From positions 2,418,001 through 2,482,000 of the forward strand of contig NZ_VISE01000001.1 in NCBI RefSeq assembly GCF_007827275.1: 64,000 bases of DNA. The letters are read 5' to 3'. Of this stretch, positions 45,128 to 54,450 are shown piece by piece. Position numbers and translations under genes: made by a program. The DNA comes from Gillisia sp. Hel_I_86 (GTDB taxonomy: Bacteria > Bacteroidota > Bacteroidia > Flavobacteriales > Flavobacteriaceae). Below the pieces are notes generated by a model. That model did not search any database. It saw only the letters and a list, made by a program, of their open reading frames with translations, and was not told the origin of the DNA. How positions within the stretch are numbered: the stretch's first letter is position 1; the number at the start of each line of letters is the position of its first letter.

Positions 45128-45874
45128 TTGAGATATTTTATAGAACTGGCGTATAATGGGAAGGCATATCATGGTTGGCAATATCAACCAAATGCTATTT
45201 CCGTACAAGAAATTTTGGAGAAAGTCCTTTTAACCGCATTGCGGGTGGAAACTCCCGTAGTTGGTGCTGGAAGAACCGATGCCGGGGTTCATGCCAGTGA
45301 ATATTTCGCACATTTCGACAGTAAAGAGATTAAGCATAAAGATAAATTGATTTATAAGCTGAATTCCTTACTGCCAGATGATATTGCCGTGTACGATCTC
45401 ATTGAAGTTAGCGACGAAGCACATGCACGCTTTAATGCTACTGGTAGAAGTTATGCGTACTATGTGGTGCAGCAAAAGGATCCATTTAGATTTGAAACTG
45501 CTCATTATGTGAAAAACGGGTTGGATGTAAATAAAATGAATGAGGCAGCAGGCACCTTATTAAATTATACAGATTTTAAATGTTTTTCCAAATCCAAAAC
45601 CGATGTGCACACCTATAATTGTAAGATCATTTCGGCACAATGGGTAAGGGAAAAGGACGTTTTGATATTTAAGATCTCGGCAGATAGGTTCTTGCGGAAT
45701 ATGGTAAGGGCAATTGTGGGCACATTATTGGAAATAGGTTTAGGTAAAACTCCCGTTTCCAGGTTGCATGAAATAATAGAAAGCAGGGACAGGCAGGAAG
45801 CGGGAACCTCTGTTCCGGCAAAAGCACTGTTCCTTGTTAAAATTGAATATCCAACATCTATTTTAAATAAATAA
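45128..45874 (+). CDS. truA: tRNA pseudouridine(38-40) synthase
   Basis: This 248-residue enzyme has the catalytic Asp in AGRTDAGVHA, ARFNATGRSYAYYV, and a C-terminal FLRNMVRAIVGTLLEIG motif. The start is TTG 45128 (MRYFIELAYNGKAYHGWQ), since no ATG fits. One base later (45875) the ABC gene begins. Confidence 0.92.
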   Translation: MRYFIELAYNGKAYHGWQYQPNAISVQEILEKVLLTALRVETPVVGAGRTDAGVHASEYFAHFDSKEIKHKDKLIYKLNSLLPDDIAVYDLIEVSDEAHARFNATGRSYAYYVVQQKDPFRFETAHYVKNGLDVNKMNEAAGTLLNYTDFKCFSKSKTDVHTYNCKIISAQWVREKDVLIFKISADRFLRNMVRAIVGTLLEIGLGKTPVSRLHEIIESRDRQEAGTSVPAKALFLVKIEYPTSILNK

Positions 45875-47644
45875 ATGGCAGCAGCTACAGGTAACGCATT
45901 TGATTTTGGTCTTTTTAAAAGACTTATAAAATATACGAATCCATATAAGTGGACATTTTATTTTGTGGCCTTGGCTGCCATATTGTTGTCCTTTTTTGCG
46001 GTTTTAAGGCCTTATTTACTTCAAATAACCATAGATGATTCCATAATTCCCAAAGACAATGATAATCTGGTTTTCTATATCTCCCTGATGTTGGCAGTCT
46101 TATTTCTAGAGGTGATCTTTCAGTTCCTCTTTATTTATTTTGCCAACTGGCTGGGGCAGGAAGTGGTACGCGATCTAAGAGTGAATTTGTTTAGGCATAT
46201 GCTTCAGTTTAAAATGAAGTATTACGATAAATCTGCAGTTGGGAGGCTGGTAACTCGAGCGGTAAGTGATATTGAAACCATCGCAAGTATCTTTAGCGAA
46301 GGGCTGTTTATGATTGCCAGTGATCTCTTAAAAATGTTGGTTGTTCTTGGATTTATGTTCTATAAAAGTTGGCAGTTAACCTTATTGGTTTTAATAGTTT
46401 TGCCCTTTATTTTATACGCAACCCGGATTTTTCAGAAAAAAATGAAGATCGCTTTTGAAGATGTTCGAAATCAGGTTGCGAACTTAAACACCTTTGTACA
46501 AGAGCGTATTACAGGTATGAAAATCGTTCAGATTTTTACAAGGGAAGATGTTGAATATCAGAATTTTAAAGATATTAATAAAAAACATAAAAGCGCTTGG
46601 ATTAAGACCGTTTGGTATAACTCCATTTTCTTTCCCATTGCAGAGATGTCTACTTCCATCACTATTGGTTTAATAGTTTGGTATGGTGGTTTGCGAGTGG
46701 TAGAAAGCGATGCGCTTAGTTTGGGAATTATTATCATGTTTATTGAACTGGCTCAAATGCTCTTTAGGCCACTTCGTCAAATAGCCGATAAATTCAATAC
46801 CCTTCAAATGGGGATGGTTGCTGCCAATAGGATTTTTGCGATTCTGGACACAGACTCTGTGATTAAGGATACCGGGACCAAAGCGATATCAAATTTAAAA
46901 GGAGAAATTGAATTTGAAAATGTTCGATTTGGATATGATGAAGGCGAAGAAGTGCTTAAAGGAGTTTCTTTTAAAGCTGAACTTGGTGAAACCATCGCTA
47001 TTGTTGGGGCTACGGGAGCCGGCAAGTCTACGGTGATCAATTTGCTGAATAGGTTTTATGAAATTGATGCCGGAAGGATTTTGGTAGACGGAATGGATAT
47101 TAAGGATATCACCCTCAAAACATTGCGGGCGGAGATTGCAGTAGTATTACAAAATGTGTTTTTATTTGCAGATACAATCCTGAATAATATCACGCTTCAT
47201 AATCCTGAGGTTAGCGAAGAAGATGTGATAAAAGCTGCAAAGGAGATTGGAATTCATGAATTTATAAGCTCATTGCCAAATGGCTATCACTATAATGTAA
47301 AGGAACGGGGAGTGATGCTTTCATCTGGGCAACGCCAACTCATCTCATTTTTAAGGGCTTATGTGTCTAACCCTAGTATTTTGGTGCTGGATGAAGCAAC
47401 CTCCTCTGTAGATTCTTACAGCGAGCAGTTGATCCAGGATGCAACAGATAAAATTACGGCGAACAGAACGTCCATAGTGATCGCTCATAGATTGGCAACC
47501 ATCAAAAAAGCAAATAGGATTTTGGTGATGGATGCCGGAAAAATAGTTGAAATAGGGACGCACAAACAACTCTTGAAGGTTGCTAATGGTTTCTATAAGA
47601 ATTTATATGAAGTGCAATTTATGGCAGAAGAGGAGTCTATTTAA
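45875..47644 (+). CDS. ABC transporter, fused permease and ATPase (MsbA-like exporter)
   Basis: This 589-residue half-transporter has six membrane helices in residues 20-320, then an ATPase with Walker A GATGAGKST, signature LSSGQRQL, Walker B ILVLDEATSSVDS and H-loop IVIAHRLAT. It forms a homo- or heterodimer; the substrate is unknown and could be a lipid or drug. It is coupled to truA by position only. Confidence 0.9.
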   Translation: MAAATGNAFDFGLFKRLIKYTNPYKWTFYFVALAAILLSFFAVLRPYLLQITIDDSIIPKDNDNLVFYISLMLAVLFLEVIFQFLFIYFANWLGQEVVRDLRVNLFRHMLQFKMKYYDKSAVGRLVTRAVSDIETIASIFSEGLFMIASDLLKMLVVLGFMFYKSWQLTLLVLIVLPFILYATRIFQKKMKIAFEDVRNQVANLNTFVQERITGMKIVQIFTREDVEYQNFKDINKKHKSAWIKTVWYNSIFFPIAEMSTSITIGLIVWYGGLRVVESDALSLGIIIMFIELAQMLFRPLRQIADKFNTLQMGMVAANRIFAILDTDSVIKDTGTKAISNLKGEIEFENVRFGYDEGEEVLKGVSFKAELGETIAIVGATGAGKSTVINLLNRFYEIDAGRILVDGMDIKDITLKTLRAEIAVVLQNVFLFADTILNNITLHNPEVSEEDVIKAAKEIGIHEFISSLPNGYHYNVKERGVMLSSGQRQLISFLRAYVSNPSILVLDEATSSVDSYSEQLIQDATDKITANRTSIVIAHRLATIKKANRILVMDAGKIVEIGTHKQLLKVANGFYKNLYEVQFMAEEESI

Positions 47645-47760
47645 CCCTCATTGAGGGTTTGAGCGAAAAATTCCCCGAGGTTTACCTCAAATTTGTCAAA
47701 AGTGTTTCTAGTACATACCTCGTGGACTTACTCCGAGGTTTTTGATTTGCTTCTCGAGGT
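47641..47760 (+). repeat. Interspersed repeat family R1, copy 3
   Basis: It starts at the ABC stop codon with ACCCTCATTGAGGGTTT, then CCCCGAGGTTTACCTC, AAAAGTGTTTCT and ACCTCGTGGACTTA, matching copies at 366 and 35530. It ends with extra GAGGT repeats. It occupies the gap between the convergent ABC and cdaA genes. Confidence 0.65.
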
Positions 47761-47761
47761 A

Positions 47762-48535
47762 TCAGGTAAGATCTTCTTTCAGTTTATTCACCAACTCGTT
47801 GGTGTCTTCAAAAATGACAAATTCACCATCCTTTAAATAAGAGATCTGTCCGTTTTCCTCACTTACTACCAATGCCAGGGCATCTGTTTTTTCAGTAATC
47901 CCGACAGCGGCGCGATGCCTTAACCCAAATCTTAAGGGGATGGATCTATCGTTAGATACAGGAAGTATGACTCTTGTGGCGGTGATTTTATTATCTTCAA
48001 TAATCATGGCGCCATCGTGAAGTGGGGAATTTTTGAAAAACACCGACTCAATGATTGGCTGATTCAATTCAATATTCATGGCATCCCCGGAAATTTTAAT
48101 AAAGTCCAGTTTTGTGCTTTTTTGAATTACAATAAGGGCGCCGGTATAAGATCTCGCCATGCTTTCGCAGGCTTTCACTATCGCATTGAGGTTGGTTTTT
48201 ATTTGCGTGTCGTCTTTCACAAACTTAAATTGCCTGAAGAATTTTCTTCTCTGTGTGAAGTTTGTGGAGCCAATCATCAGCAAGAATTTACGTATTTCCT
48301 GCTGAAAAACCACAATTAGGGCGAACATTCCCACCCCAATGAATTCTCCCAGCACGCTGCTTAAAAGTTCCATTTGAAGCAATTCTGTAAGCTTCCACAT
48401 AAGGTAAACGATCACGATACCAATAAAGATGTTTACTGCAACCGTCCCTTTTACAAGCTTGTATAGATAGTAAAGCAATATTGCAACAAAAACAATGTCT
48501 ACAATATCCAGAATACGAAGGTTTAAGAAATCCAA
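47762..48535 (-). CDS. cdaA: Diadenylate cyclase CdaA
   Basis: This 257-residue enzyme makes c-di-AMP from ATP. It has three N-terminal membrane helices (about 10-80) and a DAC domain with the DGA motif (PLHDGAMI) and the RHR motif (LRHRAAVG). It lies 29 bases downstream of folP on the same strand, the usual arrangement in Bacteroidota. CdaR-type regulators are not seen nearby. Confidence 0.92.
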   Translation of the reverse strand: MDFLNLRILDIVDIVFVAILLYYLYKLVKGTVAVNIFIGIVIVYLMWKLTELLQMELLSSVLGEFIGVGMFALIVVFQQEIRKFLLMIGSTNFTQRRKFFRQFKFVKDDTQIKTNLNAIVKACESMARSYTGALIVIQKSTKLDFIKISGDAMNIELNQPIIESVFFKNSPLHDGAMIIEDNKITATRVILPVSNDRSIPLRFGLRHRAAVGITEKTDALALVVSEENGQISYLKDGEFVIFEDTNELVNKLKEDLT

Positions 48536-48564
48536 ATTTTAAGGCTTTGTGTAAAAATAGAAAA

Positions 48565-49389
48565 TTAGAATGTAAGCTGACTCATTAATTTTACGGTTTC
48601 CATAGCTTCTTTTACATCGTGCACACGTAAAATGTTGGTGCCATTGGCAATTGCCATCGTATTTAGAACTGTGGTTCCATTAAGTGCCTCTAGCGGAGAA
48701 CAACCCAAAGTTTTATAAATAGTGGATTTTCGGGATAACCCAGCAAGGATGGGAAGCCCTAGCACCTTGAACTTCCTGAGATTGGAAAGCAATTCAAAAT
48801 TCTGATCTATATTTTTGGAAAACCCAAACCCGGGATCTACAATTATATCATTGATTCCCAAAGCCCTCGCAGCCGAGATTTTTTCAGAAAAATAAAATAG
48901 TAGCTCTTGAGTAAGGTCTGTATAGTCCTTAAGATTTTTCATGGTTTTTGGGTTGCCCCGCATGTGCATCATGATATATGGAACCTGAAATTCTGCAACC
49001 ACTTTCAGCATATTTTCATCCAGGTTTCCGGCAGAAATATCGTTTACCATGGCCGCACCGGCTTTCAAAGCTTCAGTCGCAACTGTACTTCTAAAAGTAT
49101 CTATGGAGATAATGCTTTCAGGGAAATTCTTGAGAATAGCTTGAATGGCTGGGATTATACGATCTAATTCTTCAGCTTCAGAAATATCTTGGGCGCCGGG
49201 CCTTGTGCTATATCCTCCAATATCTAAAAATGTGGCTCCTTGTTCCAACATTTCTTCAGCAGTTTTAAGCAAGGTTAATAATGACACATTTCGACTTTCA
49301 GAATAGAAGGAGTCTGGGGTAATGTTAAGGATCCCCATTACTTTGGGGGTTGCTAAGTCTATTAAAGTACCTTTACAGTTAATGGTCAT
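48565..49389 (-). CDS. folP: Dihydropteroate synthase
   Basis: This 274-residue enzyme of folate synthesis has GILNITPDSFY, DIGGYSTRPGA, SIDTFRSTVA, VDPGFGFSKN and GLSRKSTIY. It is co-oriented with cdaA. It is the target family of sulfonamides. Confidence 0.93.
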   Translation of the reverse strand: MTINCKGTLIDLATPKVMGILNITPDSFYSESRNVSLLTLLKTAEEMLEQGATFLDIGGYSTRPGAQDISEAEELDRIIPAIQAILKNFPESIISIDTFRSTVATEALKAGAAMVNDISAGNLDENMLKVVAEFQVPYIMMHMRGNPKTMKNLKDYTDLTQELLFYFSEKISAARALGINDIIVDPGFGFSKNIDQNFELLSNLRKFKVLGLPILAGLSRKSTIYKTLGCSPLEALNGTTVLNTMAIANGTNILRVHDVKEAMETVKLMSQLTF

Positions 49390-49486
49390 GGCGGAATTTA
49401 TAATATTTCTTCTGAAAAGAGGAGGCTAAATTAACTTTGACTATCTAAATTATTTGCCCGAAATTTACGCAAATTAGAATAGTTCT

Positions 49487-50032
49487 ATGAAGGATACCTC
49501 AAAACAATACGATGCGGTAATTAAAACTTGTCGCGAGTTGTTTGTAAATAAAATGAAAGATTACGGTTGTGCATGGCGCATTTTAAGGCTTCCGTCTTTA
49601 ACAGACCAGATTTTTATTAAAGCACAACGCATAAGAAGCCTTCAGGAGAATGGGGTAAGGAAAGTAGAAGAAGACGAAAAACCGGAATTTATAGGGATCA
49701 TCAATTATTCAATAATGGCATTAATTCAGTTGGAACTGGGAATTGCTACGCAACCAGATCTATCAGTAGAGGAAGCAATGAGGCTGTATAATGAGAAAAT
49801 CAAGTTTACAAAGGAGTTAATGGAAAATAAAAACCATGATTACGGGGAAGCTTGGCGGGATATGCGGGTGAGTTCCTTGACAGATCTTATTATCCAGAAA
49901 TTGCTTAGGGTTAAACAAATCGAGGACAATAGAGGTAAAACGCTTGTAAGCGAGGGGATAGATGCCAATTACCAAGATATGATAAATTATGCGGTCTTTG
50001 CCATGATTTTAATGGAAGGAAATACTGCCTGA
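49487..50032 (+). CDS. DUF1599 family protein
   Basis: This 181-residue protein is conserved in Bacteroidota. It contains two repeats of the same unit: FVNKMKDYGCAWRILRLPSLTDQIFIKAQRI (about 18-48) and MENKNHDYGEAWRDMRVSSLTDLIIQKLLRV (about 112-142), each a helical segment with Asp-Tyr-Gly and Trp-Arg. The function is unknown; the internal duplication is clear. It begins an operon with the DoxX-like gene. Confidence 0.8.
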   Translation: MKDTSKQYDAVIKTCRELFVNKMKDYGCAWRILRLPSLTDQIFIKAQRIRSLQENGVRKVEEDEKPEFIGIINYSIMALIQLELGIATQPDLSVEEAMRLYNEKIKFTKELMENKNHDYGEAWRDMRVSSLTDLIIQKLLRVKQIEDNRGKTLVSEGIDANYQDMINYAVFAMILMEGNTA

Positions 50033-50045
50033 AAAGTAGAAATAA

Positions 50046-51143
50046 ATGAAGATATTTGTTGGGGTTGCCAGAATATTTGTGGGCATTTTGTTTATAATCT
50101 CCGGATTTATAAAGCTGAATGATCCAATAGGATTTTCTTTTAAGCTTCAGGAATATTTTAGTGCAGAAGTATTAAATATAGAGGTTTTAGTGCCTTTTGC
50201 GCTGGTAATTGCTATTTTTCTTGTTATTTTTGAATTGGTGCTAGGGATCATGCTTATTATAGGATACTTGCCAAAATTCACACTTTGGAGCCTCCTGTTA
50301 ATGATCGTGTTCTTCACTTTTCTTACATTTTATTCGGCATATTTCGATAAGGTTAAAGATTGTGGGTGCTTTGGGGATGCGTTGCCGCTCACACCATGGC
50401 AGTCCTTTTATAAAGATGCCATCTTATTAGGGCTTATTTTACTGCTTTTCTTTAATAGAAAGTTGATTGCTCCAATATTTGCTCCAGTTTCCCATAGATG
50501 GATCATTTTCTTGTCGTTTATGCTTTGTTTTATTTTTGCTTATTATGTGCTTATGCATTTACCGGCAATAGATTTTAGAGCTTATAAAGTGGGCAATAAT
50601 TTGCTGGAGGAGATGAAAATCCCAAAGGATGCTAAAAAAGCGGTTTATGAATATCGTTGGAAATTTGATAGGAATGGAGAAGAGGTACTTATTAAAAATT
50701 CTGGGGCTTATCCTAATGTAAAAGGTGAATATGTGGGTGTAGAAACAGCTTTAATTTCTGAAGGATTTAAACCGAAAATCCCGGATTTTTCAATTTTAAA
50801 AGATGGACAGGATATTACTAAGGAGATCTTGAGCAAAAAGAAATTGCTGCTCATAGTTGCCTACGATCTAAGAAAAACGGAGAGAGAAGGTTTTAGTGCC
50901 ATAAAAGAATTGAGCGGGAAAGCACTTAAAAAGGGATATACGGTAGTGGGGTTAACCGCTTCCGGAGATGATCTTAAAAAAGAGATCACTTCTAAATTTA
51001 GTTTGAAATTTGATTTTTATCAGAGCGATGAAACAGTGCTTAAGACAATTGTTCGGGCAAACCCTGGGATCCTGACATTAATGAATGCCACAATAACCCA
51101 GAAAAAGCATTGGGGAGATGCATTAGAAATAGATTTAAAATAA
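50046..51143 (+). CDS. DoxX/BT_3928-like membrane protein
   Basis: This 365-residue protein has four or five membrane helices in residues 1-170 (DoxX/MauE-like, with DCGCFGDALPL at about 110-120), then a soluble domain (190-365) of thioredoxin-like pattern without CxxC. A redox or quinone-linked role is likely from family context but unproven. Its last 11 codons and stop are duplicated 171 bases downstream (see 51282-51319). Confidence 0.75.
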   Translation: MKIFVGVARIFVGILFIISGFIKLNDPIGFSFKLQEYFSAEVLNIEVLVPFALVIAIFLVIFELVLGIMLIIGYLPKFTLWSLLLMIVFFTFLTFYSAYFDKVKDCGCFGDALPLTPWQSFYKDAILLGLILLLFFNRKLIAPIFAPVSHRWIIFLSFMLCFIFAYYVLMHLPAIDFRAYKVGNNLLEEMKIPKDAKKAVYEYRWKFDRNGEEVLIKNSGAYPNVKGEYVGVETALISEGFKPKIPDFSILKDGQDITKEILSKKKLLLIVAYDLRKTEREGFSAIKELSGKALKKGYTVVGLTASGDDLKKEITSKFSLKFDFYQSDETVLKTIVRANPGILTLMNATITQKKHWGDALEIDLK

Positions 51144-51148
51144 TTTAA
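51111..51148 (+). repeat. 38-base direct repeat, copy 1 (3' end of the DoxX-like gene)
   Basis: TGGGGAGATGCAT starts the unit, which runs through the stop codon of the DoxX-like gene. It recurs at 51282-51319 with four mismatches, on the far side of an R2 repeat. Confidence 0.8.
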
Positions 51149-51210
51149 TTGAATTGAATATACTTTTTATACCAGTAATTACTTTTGACTAATCTATATT
51201 TAGGTTTTTC

Positions 51211-51277
51211 GTCATGCTGAACTTGTTTCAGCATCCCAGTAATACGGGAGGAGACCCTGAAACAAGTTCAGGGTGAC
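51211..51277 (+). repeat. Interspersed repeat family R2, copy 3
   Basis: GTCATGCTGAACTTGTTTCA ... GACCCTGAAACAAGTTCAGG then GTGAC. The arms can form a long hairpin. Copies are also at 11644 and 41845. Confidence 0.75.
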
Positions 51278-51281
51278 GAGA

Positions 51282-51319
51282 TGGGGAGATGCATCAGAGA
51301 TAGATTTATAATAATTTAA
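51282..51319 (+). repeat. 38-base direct repeat, copy 2
   Basis: This is a near copy of 51111-51148 (four mismatches) placed immediately after the R2 repeat. It is no longer coding; it looks like a duplicated end of the gene at 50046. Confidence 0.8.
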
Positions 51320-51329
51320 AATATATATA

Positions 51330-52085
51330 ATGAGAAAAAATATAGTTGCAGGAAACTGGAAAATGAACAATGACCTGGCTGAAACGCAGGAACTGATCTC
51401 ACATTTAAAGCTGCAAATGGTTAAGGAACCAACCTGCGAGGTTTATGTGGCACCTTCTTTTGTGAATTTATATAACACCTTTCAGTCGCTTAAAGGAACT
51501 GTGGTAAAAGTTGCTGCCCAAAATATGCATTATGCAGCAAGCGGTGCATACACCGGAGAGGTTTCAGCAAAAATGTTAAAGAGTATTGGGGTGAATACCG
51601 TGATTTTAGGCCATAGTGAACGTAGAGCACTTTTTAACGAAACCGATGAATTGCTGGCAAAAAAAGTAAATACAGCGCTTAAAAATGATATGGAGATTAT
51701 TTTTTGTTTCGGGGAAGAACTGAAAGAAAGGAAATCTGAAAAGCATTTCGAGGTTGTGAAAGAGCAGCTCGAAAATGGCTTATTTCATGTGAGTAAAGAT
51801 TCCTGGAAAAATATTGTTCTTGCCTACGAACCAGTTTGGGCCATTGGAACAGGAGAAACAGCATCTCCTGAGCAAGCTCAGGAAATGCATAAATATGTAA
51901 GAGGTTTGGTTGCAAATAAGTTTGGGGACGAGATCGCTCAGGATGTTTCTATTTTATATGGTGGTAGTGTGAAACCTGGTAATGCCGCAGAGATCTTTGA
52001 GAAGGAAGATGTGGATGGAGGACTTATTGGTGGAGCTAGTTTAAATGCCATAGATTTTTTAGCCATTGTAAATGCTTTTGAATAA
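51330..52085 (+). CDS. tpiA: Triosephosphate isomerase
   Basis: This 251-residue glycolytic TIM barrel has NWKMN at 9-13, the His of ILGHSERR, the catalytic Glu in AYEPVWAIGTG and the phosphate loop YGGSVKPGNA. It overlaps prmA by one base. Confidence 0.95.
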   Translation: MRKNIVAGNWKMNNDLAETQELISHLKLQMVKEPTCEVYVAPSFVNLYNTFQSLKGTVVKVAAQNMHYAASGAYTGEVSAKMLKSIGVNTVILGHSERRALFNETDELLAKKVNTALKNDMEIIFCFGEELKERKSEKHFEVVKEQLENGLFHVSKDSWKNIVLAYEPVWAIGTGETASPEQAQEMHKYVRGLVANKFGDEIAQDVSILYGGSVKPGNAAEIFEKEDVDGGLIGGASLNAIDFLAIVNAFE

Positions 52086-52918
52086 TGGCTAATTATTTAG
52101 AAGTTCAATTTAAAATAAGCCCAACACAACCAGGTTCGGAGATATTGATCGCAGAATTGGGGGATGCAGGTTTTGAAAGTTTTGTTGAAAATGAAGATGG
52201 AATCACTGCCTATATTCAGACTGATGAGTTTAAGGATCAGATTTTGGAGGATATTCAAATCTTGGAGTCAGATGAGTTTGAGATAACTTATTCTTCCCAA
52301 GAAATAGAACAAGTTAATTGGAACAGTGAGTGGGAGAAGAATTTCAATCCAATTGTAGTGGCCAATAAATGTTCGGTGCGAGCACCCTTCCATGAAAAAC
52401 CGGATACAGAATATGATATTGTTATTGAACCAAAAATGTCTTTTGGGACCGGACATCATGCAACTACGCATATGATGCTTCAGCATATTCTTAATGCTGA
52501 ATGGGAAGGAAAATCAGTGTTGGATATGGGTTGCGGAACCGGGGTTTTAGCTATTCTTGCAGAAATGAAGGGAGCCACCACATTAGATGCAATAGATATC
52601 GATAATTGGTGTTATTTAAATACCCTGGAAAATATAGAGCGAAATAATTGTAAAAACATTACCGTTTCCGAGGGAACAGCAGCATTGTTGGAAGGCAAAC
52701 AATACGATGTGGTGCTTGCCAATATCAACCGAAATATACTGCTGGAAGATATTCCTGCTTATGGCAAATGTTTAAATAGTGGAGGCAAGCTGTTTTTAAG
52801 CGGATTTTACACTGAAGATATTCCAGCGATAGAGGAAGTTTGCACTAAAAACGGACTGAAATTTGAAAATAAATTGGTTAAAAATAATTGGACTGCAGCA
52901 AGTTTTGTGAAAGAATAA
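52085..52918 (+). CDS. prmA: Ribosomal protein L11 methyltransferase
   Basis: This 277-residue SAM methyltransferase has an N-terminal L11-binding domain (1-100), motif I VLDMGCGTGVLAI, MSFGTGHHATTH before it, and VVLANINRNIL (motif IV). It lies between tpiA and clpS. Confidence 0.92.
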   Translation: MANYLEVQFKISPTQPGSEILIAELGDAGFESFVENEDGITAYIQTDEFKDQILEDIQILESDEFEITYSSQEIEQVNWNSEWEKNFNPIVVANKCSVRAPFHEKPDTEYDIVIEPKMSFGTGHHATTHMMLQHILNAEWEGKSVLDMGCGTGVLAILAEMKGATTLDAIDIDNWCYLNTLENIERNNCKNITVSEGTAALLEGKQYDVVLANINRNILLEDIPAYGKCLNSGGKLFLSGFYTEDIPAIEEVCTKNGLKFENKLVKNNWTAASFVKE

Positions 52919-52972
52919 TTTATAAGAATTTGTATCTTTGTAATCGAATTTATAAAACATAAGCATTTGAAG

Positions 52973-53251
52973 ATGAGCACGAAAGAAGAGGTATTAGAAG
53001 AAAGAAAAACCGTTACTAAAGAGAATAAAAACCATGAAATCGTATTGTTCAATGATGAGCATAATACTTTTGATCATGTGATTGAAACCCTTATTTATGC
53101 TTGCGACCATACCCCGGAGCAAGCCGAGCAATGTTCTCTTTTGGTGCATTATAAAGGGAAATGTACAGTAAAAACAGGACCTTATAATGATCTAAAACCA
53201 AGATGCTCAAAATTGCTGGAAGCTGGATTAAGTGCAGAAATAACAGATTAA
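52973..53251 (+). CDS. clpS: ATP-dependent Clp protease adaptor ClpS
   Basis: This 92-residue adaptor delivers N-degron substrates to ClpA/ClpAP-type unfoldases. It has LFNDEHNTFDHVIE (the ClpS core with the N-degron pocket) and EQAEQCSLLVHYKGKC. I choose ATG 52973; the disordered N-terminus is highly charged as expected. Confidence 0.9.
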   Translation: MSTKEEVLEERKTVTKENKNHEIVLFNDEHNTFDHVIETLIYACDHTPEQAEQCSLLVHYKGKCTVKTGPYNDLKPRCSKLLEAGLSAEITD

Positions 53252-53385
53252 AGGTTGAATTTTAGCTTTTTGTTTTGAAATTATTGAAATATTTTTCCTA
53301 CATATATTATAATTTTCGTAAGTTTGTGCCATAATAGTTAAGGATTTCGAAACACCTTGACGGTTATTATAACTAAAACCTACTT

Positions 53386-54222
53386 ATGAAAACTAACAAA
53401 TTATTTTTATTTCTTGCGGGAGCAGGATTATTATTCACTTCTTGTGAAAAAGATGAATTAACCACATTGCCAGAAGAAGAAGCTTTAGCCATAAATTCTG
53501 AAGTGCCGGAATCTGTACTTCAAAAAATTGCAGCCCTACATTTTAACCCTAAAGGAGCGGAAGTGGGAAAAATCATGTTGCCAGGTGGCGGTTTCGAAAA
53601 AACCTATATAGTTGAAGGAGATATTGCATTAAGTGCTAGCCAGCTTAATAATATGAGTCCCAGCAATATTCAAGATAAACAGTATCGTACATATAATTTA
53701 GTTAGTAATAACAGAACGATAAATGTAATTGGATATACTGGAGGTTCTCAAGCTTTAACTTCTAAACAAAGAACAGCTTTACAGTATGCAATAAATAATT
53801 ACAATGCCTTAAATATTGGATTGTCTTTTACCTTGACTTTTGGAACGAACTATACACCTTACGATATTGTAGTTTATCAAACTACAAATGGTCAAGCAGG
53901 TGGGGTAGCTGGCTTCCCAAGTAATGGTAATCCTTACAAATATATTCAGATATTTAATGGAATGGAGCAATATAGTGTAGATACCAATGAGCATGTAATG
54001 ACACATGAAATTGGTCACACCTTAGGAATGCGCCATACAGATTGGTTTAGTCGTCAAAGCTGTGGGCAATCTGGAGAAGCTGCAGAACCTGATGGAGCTG
54101 TGCATATTCCAGGCACTCCAACCGGCTATGATTCTACTTCTGTAATGTTGGCTTGTTTCTCTGCAAACGAAGATGGAGAATTTGGGTCTAATGATGTTAC
54201 TGCATTCAATTATTTATATTAA
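53386..54222 (+). CDS. Lipoprotein zinc metalloprotease, M57 type
   Basis: This 278-residue protein has a lipobox (LFTSC, Cys20) and an extracellular catalytic domain with the zinc motif HEIGHTLGMRHTD (HExxHxxGxxH) followed by a Cys-rich loop (RQSCGQSGEA) and the VMLACF Met-turn-like stretch. A surface-exposed or periplasmic protease is inferred. Substrate unknown. Confidence 0.82.
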   Translation: MKTNKLFLFLAGAGLLFTSCEKDELTTLPEEEALAINSEVPESVLQKIAALHFNPKGAEVGKIMLPGGGFEKTYIVEGDIALSASQLNNMSPSNIQDKQYRTYNLVSNNRTINVIGYTGGSQALTSKQRTALQYAINNYNALNIGLSFTLTFGTNYTPYDIVVYQTTNGQAGGVAGFPSNGNPYKYIQIFNGMEQYSVDTNEHVMTHEIGHTLGMRHTDWFSRQSCGQSGEAAEPDGAVHIPGTPTGYDSTSVMLACFSANEDGEFGSNDVTAFNYLY

Positions 54223-54257
54223 AACTTAACCAACCAGAAAGGTGTTTCAAAATCTGA

Positions 54258-54287
54258 AGTGAGCGTTCCCAACGCTCACTTTTTTTA
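54258..54287 (+). terminator. Terminator after the M57 protease gene
   Basis: AGTGAGCGTT / AACGCTCACT with a 3-base loop and seven T. Confidence 0.9.
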
Positions 54288-54331
54288 TTCAAAAAAGATC
54301 AATAATGCTTCTCTAATTTTAAAATAAAACA

Positions 54332-54339
54332 TATATTTG
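54332..54339 (+). promoter_or_regulatory. Promoter -7 box of the tRNA-Arg gene
   Basis: TATATTTG, 12 bases before the tRNA start. Confidence 0.65.
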
Positions 54340-54351
54340 CACCCGCAAAAA

Positions 54352-54425
54352 GGCCTCGTGGCGCAACTGAATAGCGCACTTGATTACGGCTCAAGAGGTT
54401 GCTGGTTTGAATCCAGCCGAGGTCA
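54352..54425 (+). tRNA. tRNA-Arg(ACG)
   Basis: The full cloverleaf can be folded: acceptor GGCCTCG / CGAGGTC (one G-T pair), D-arm GCGC / GCGC, anticodon stem CTTGA / TCAAG with loop TTACGGC (anticodon ACG), and T-arm GCTGG / CCAGC with loop TTTGAAT. The discriminator is A. CCA is not encoded. An accessory region with an integrase begins about 230 bases downstream. Confidence 0.95.
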
Positions 54426-54450
54426 CTAAAAGCTATCTTAAATAGCATCA

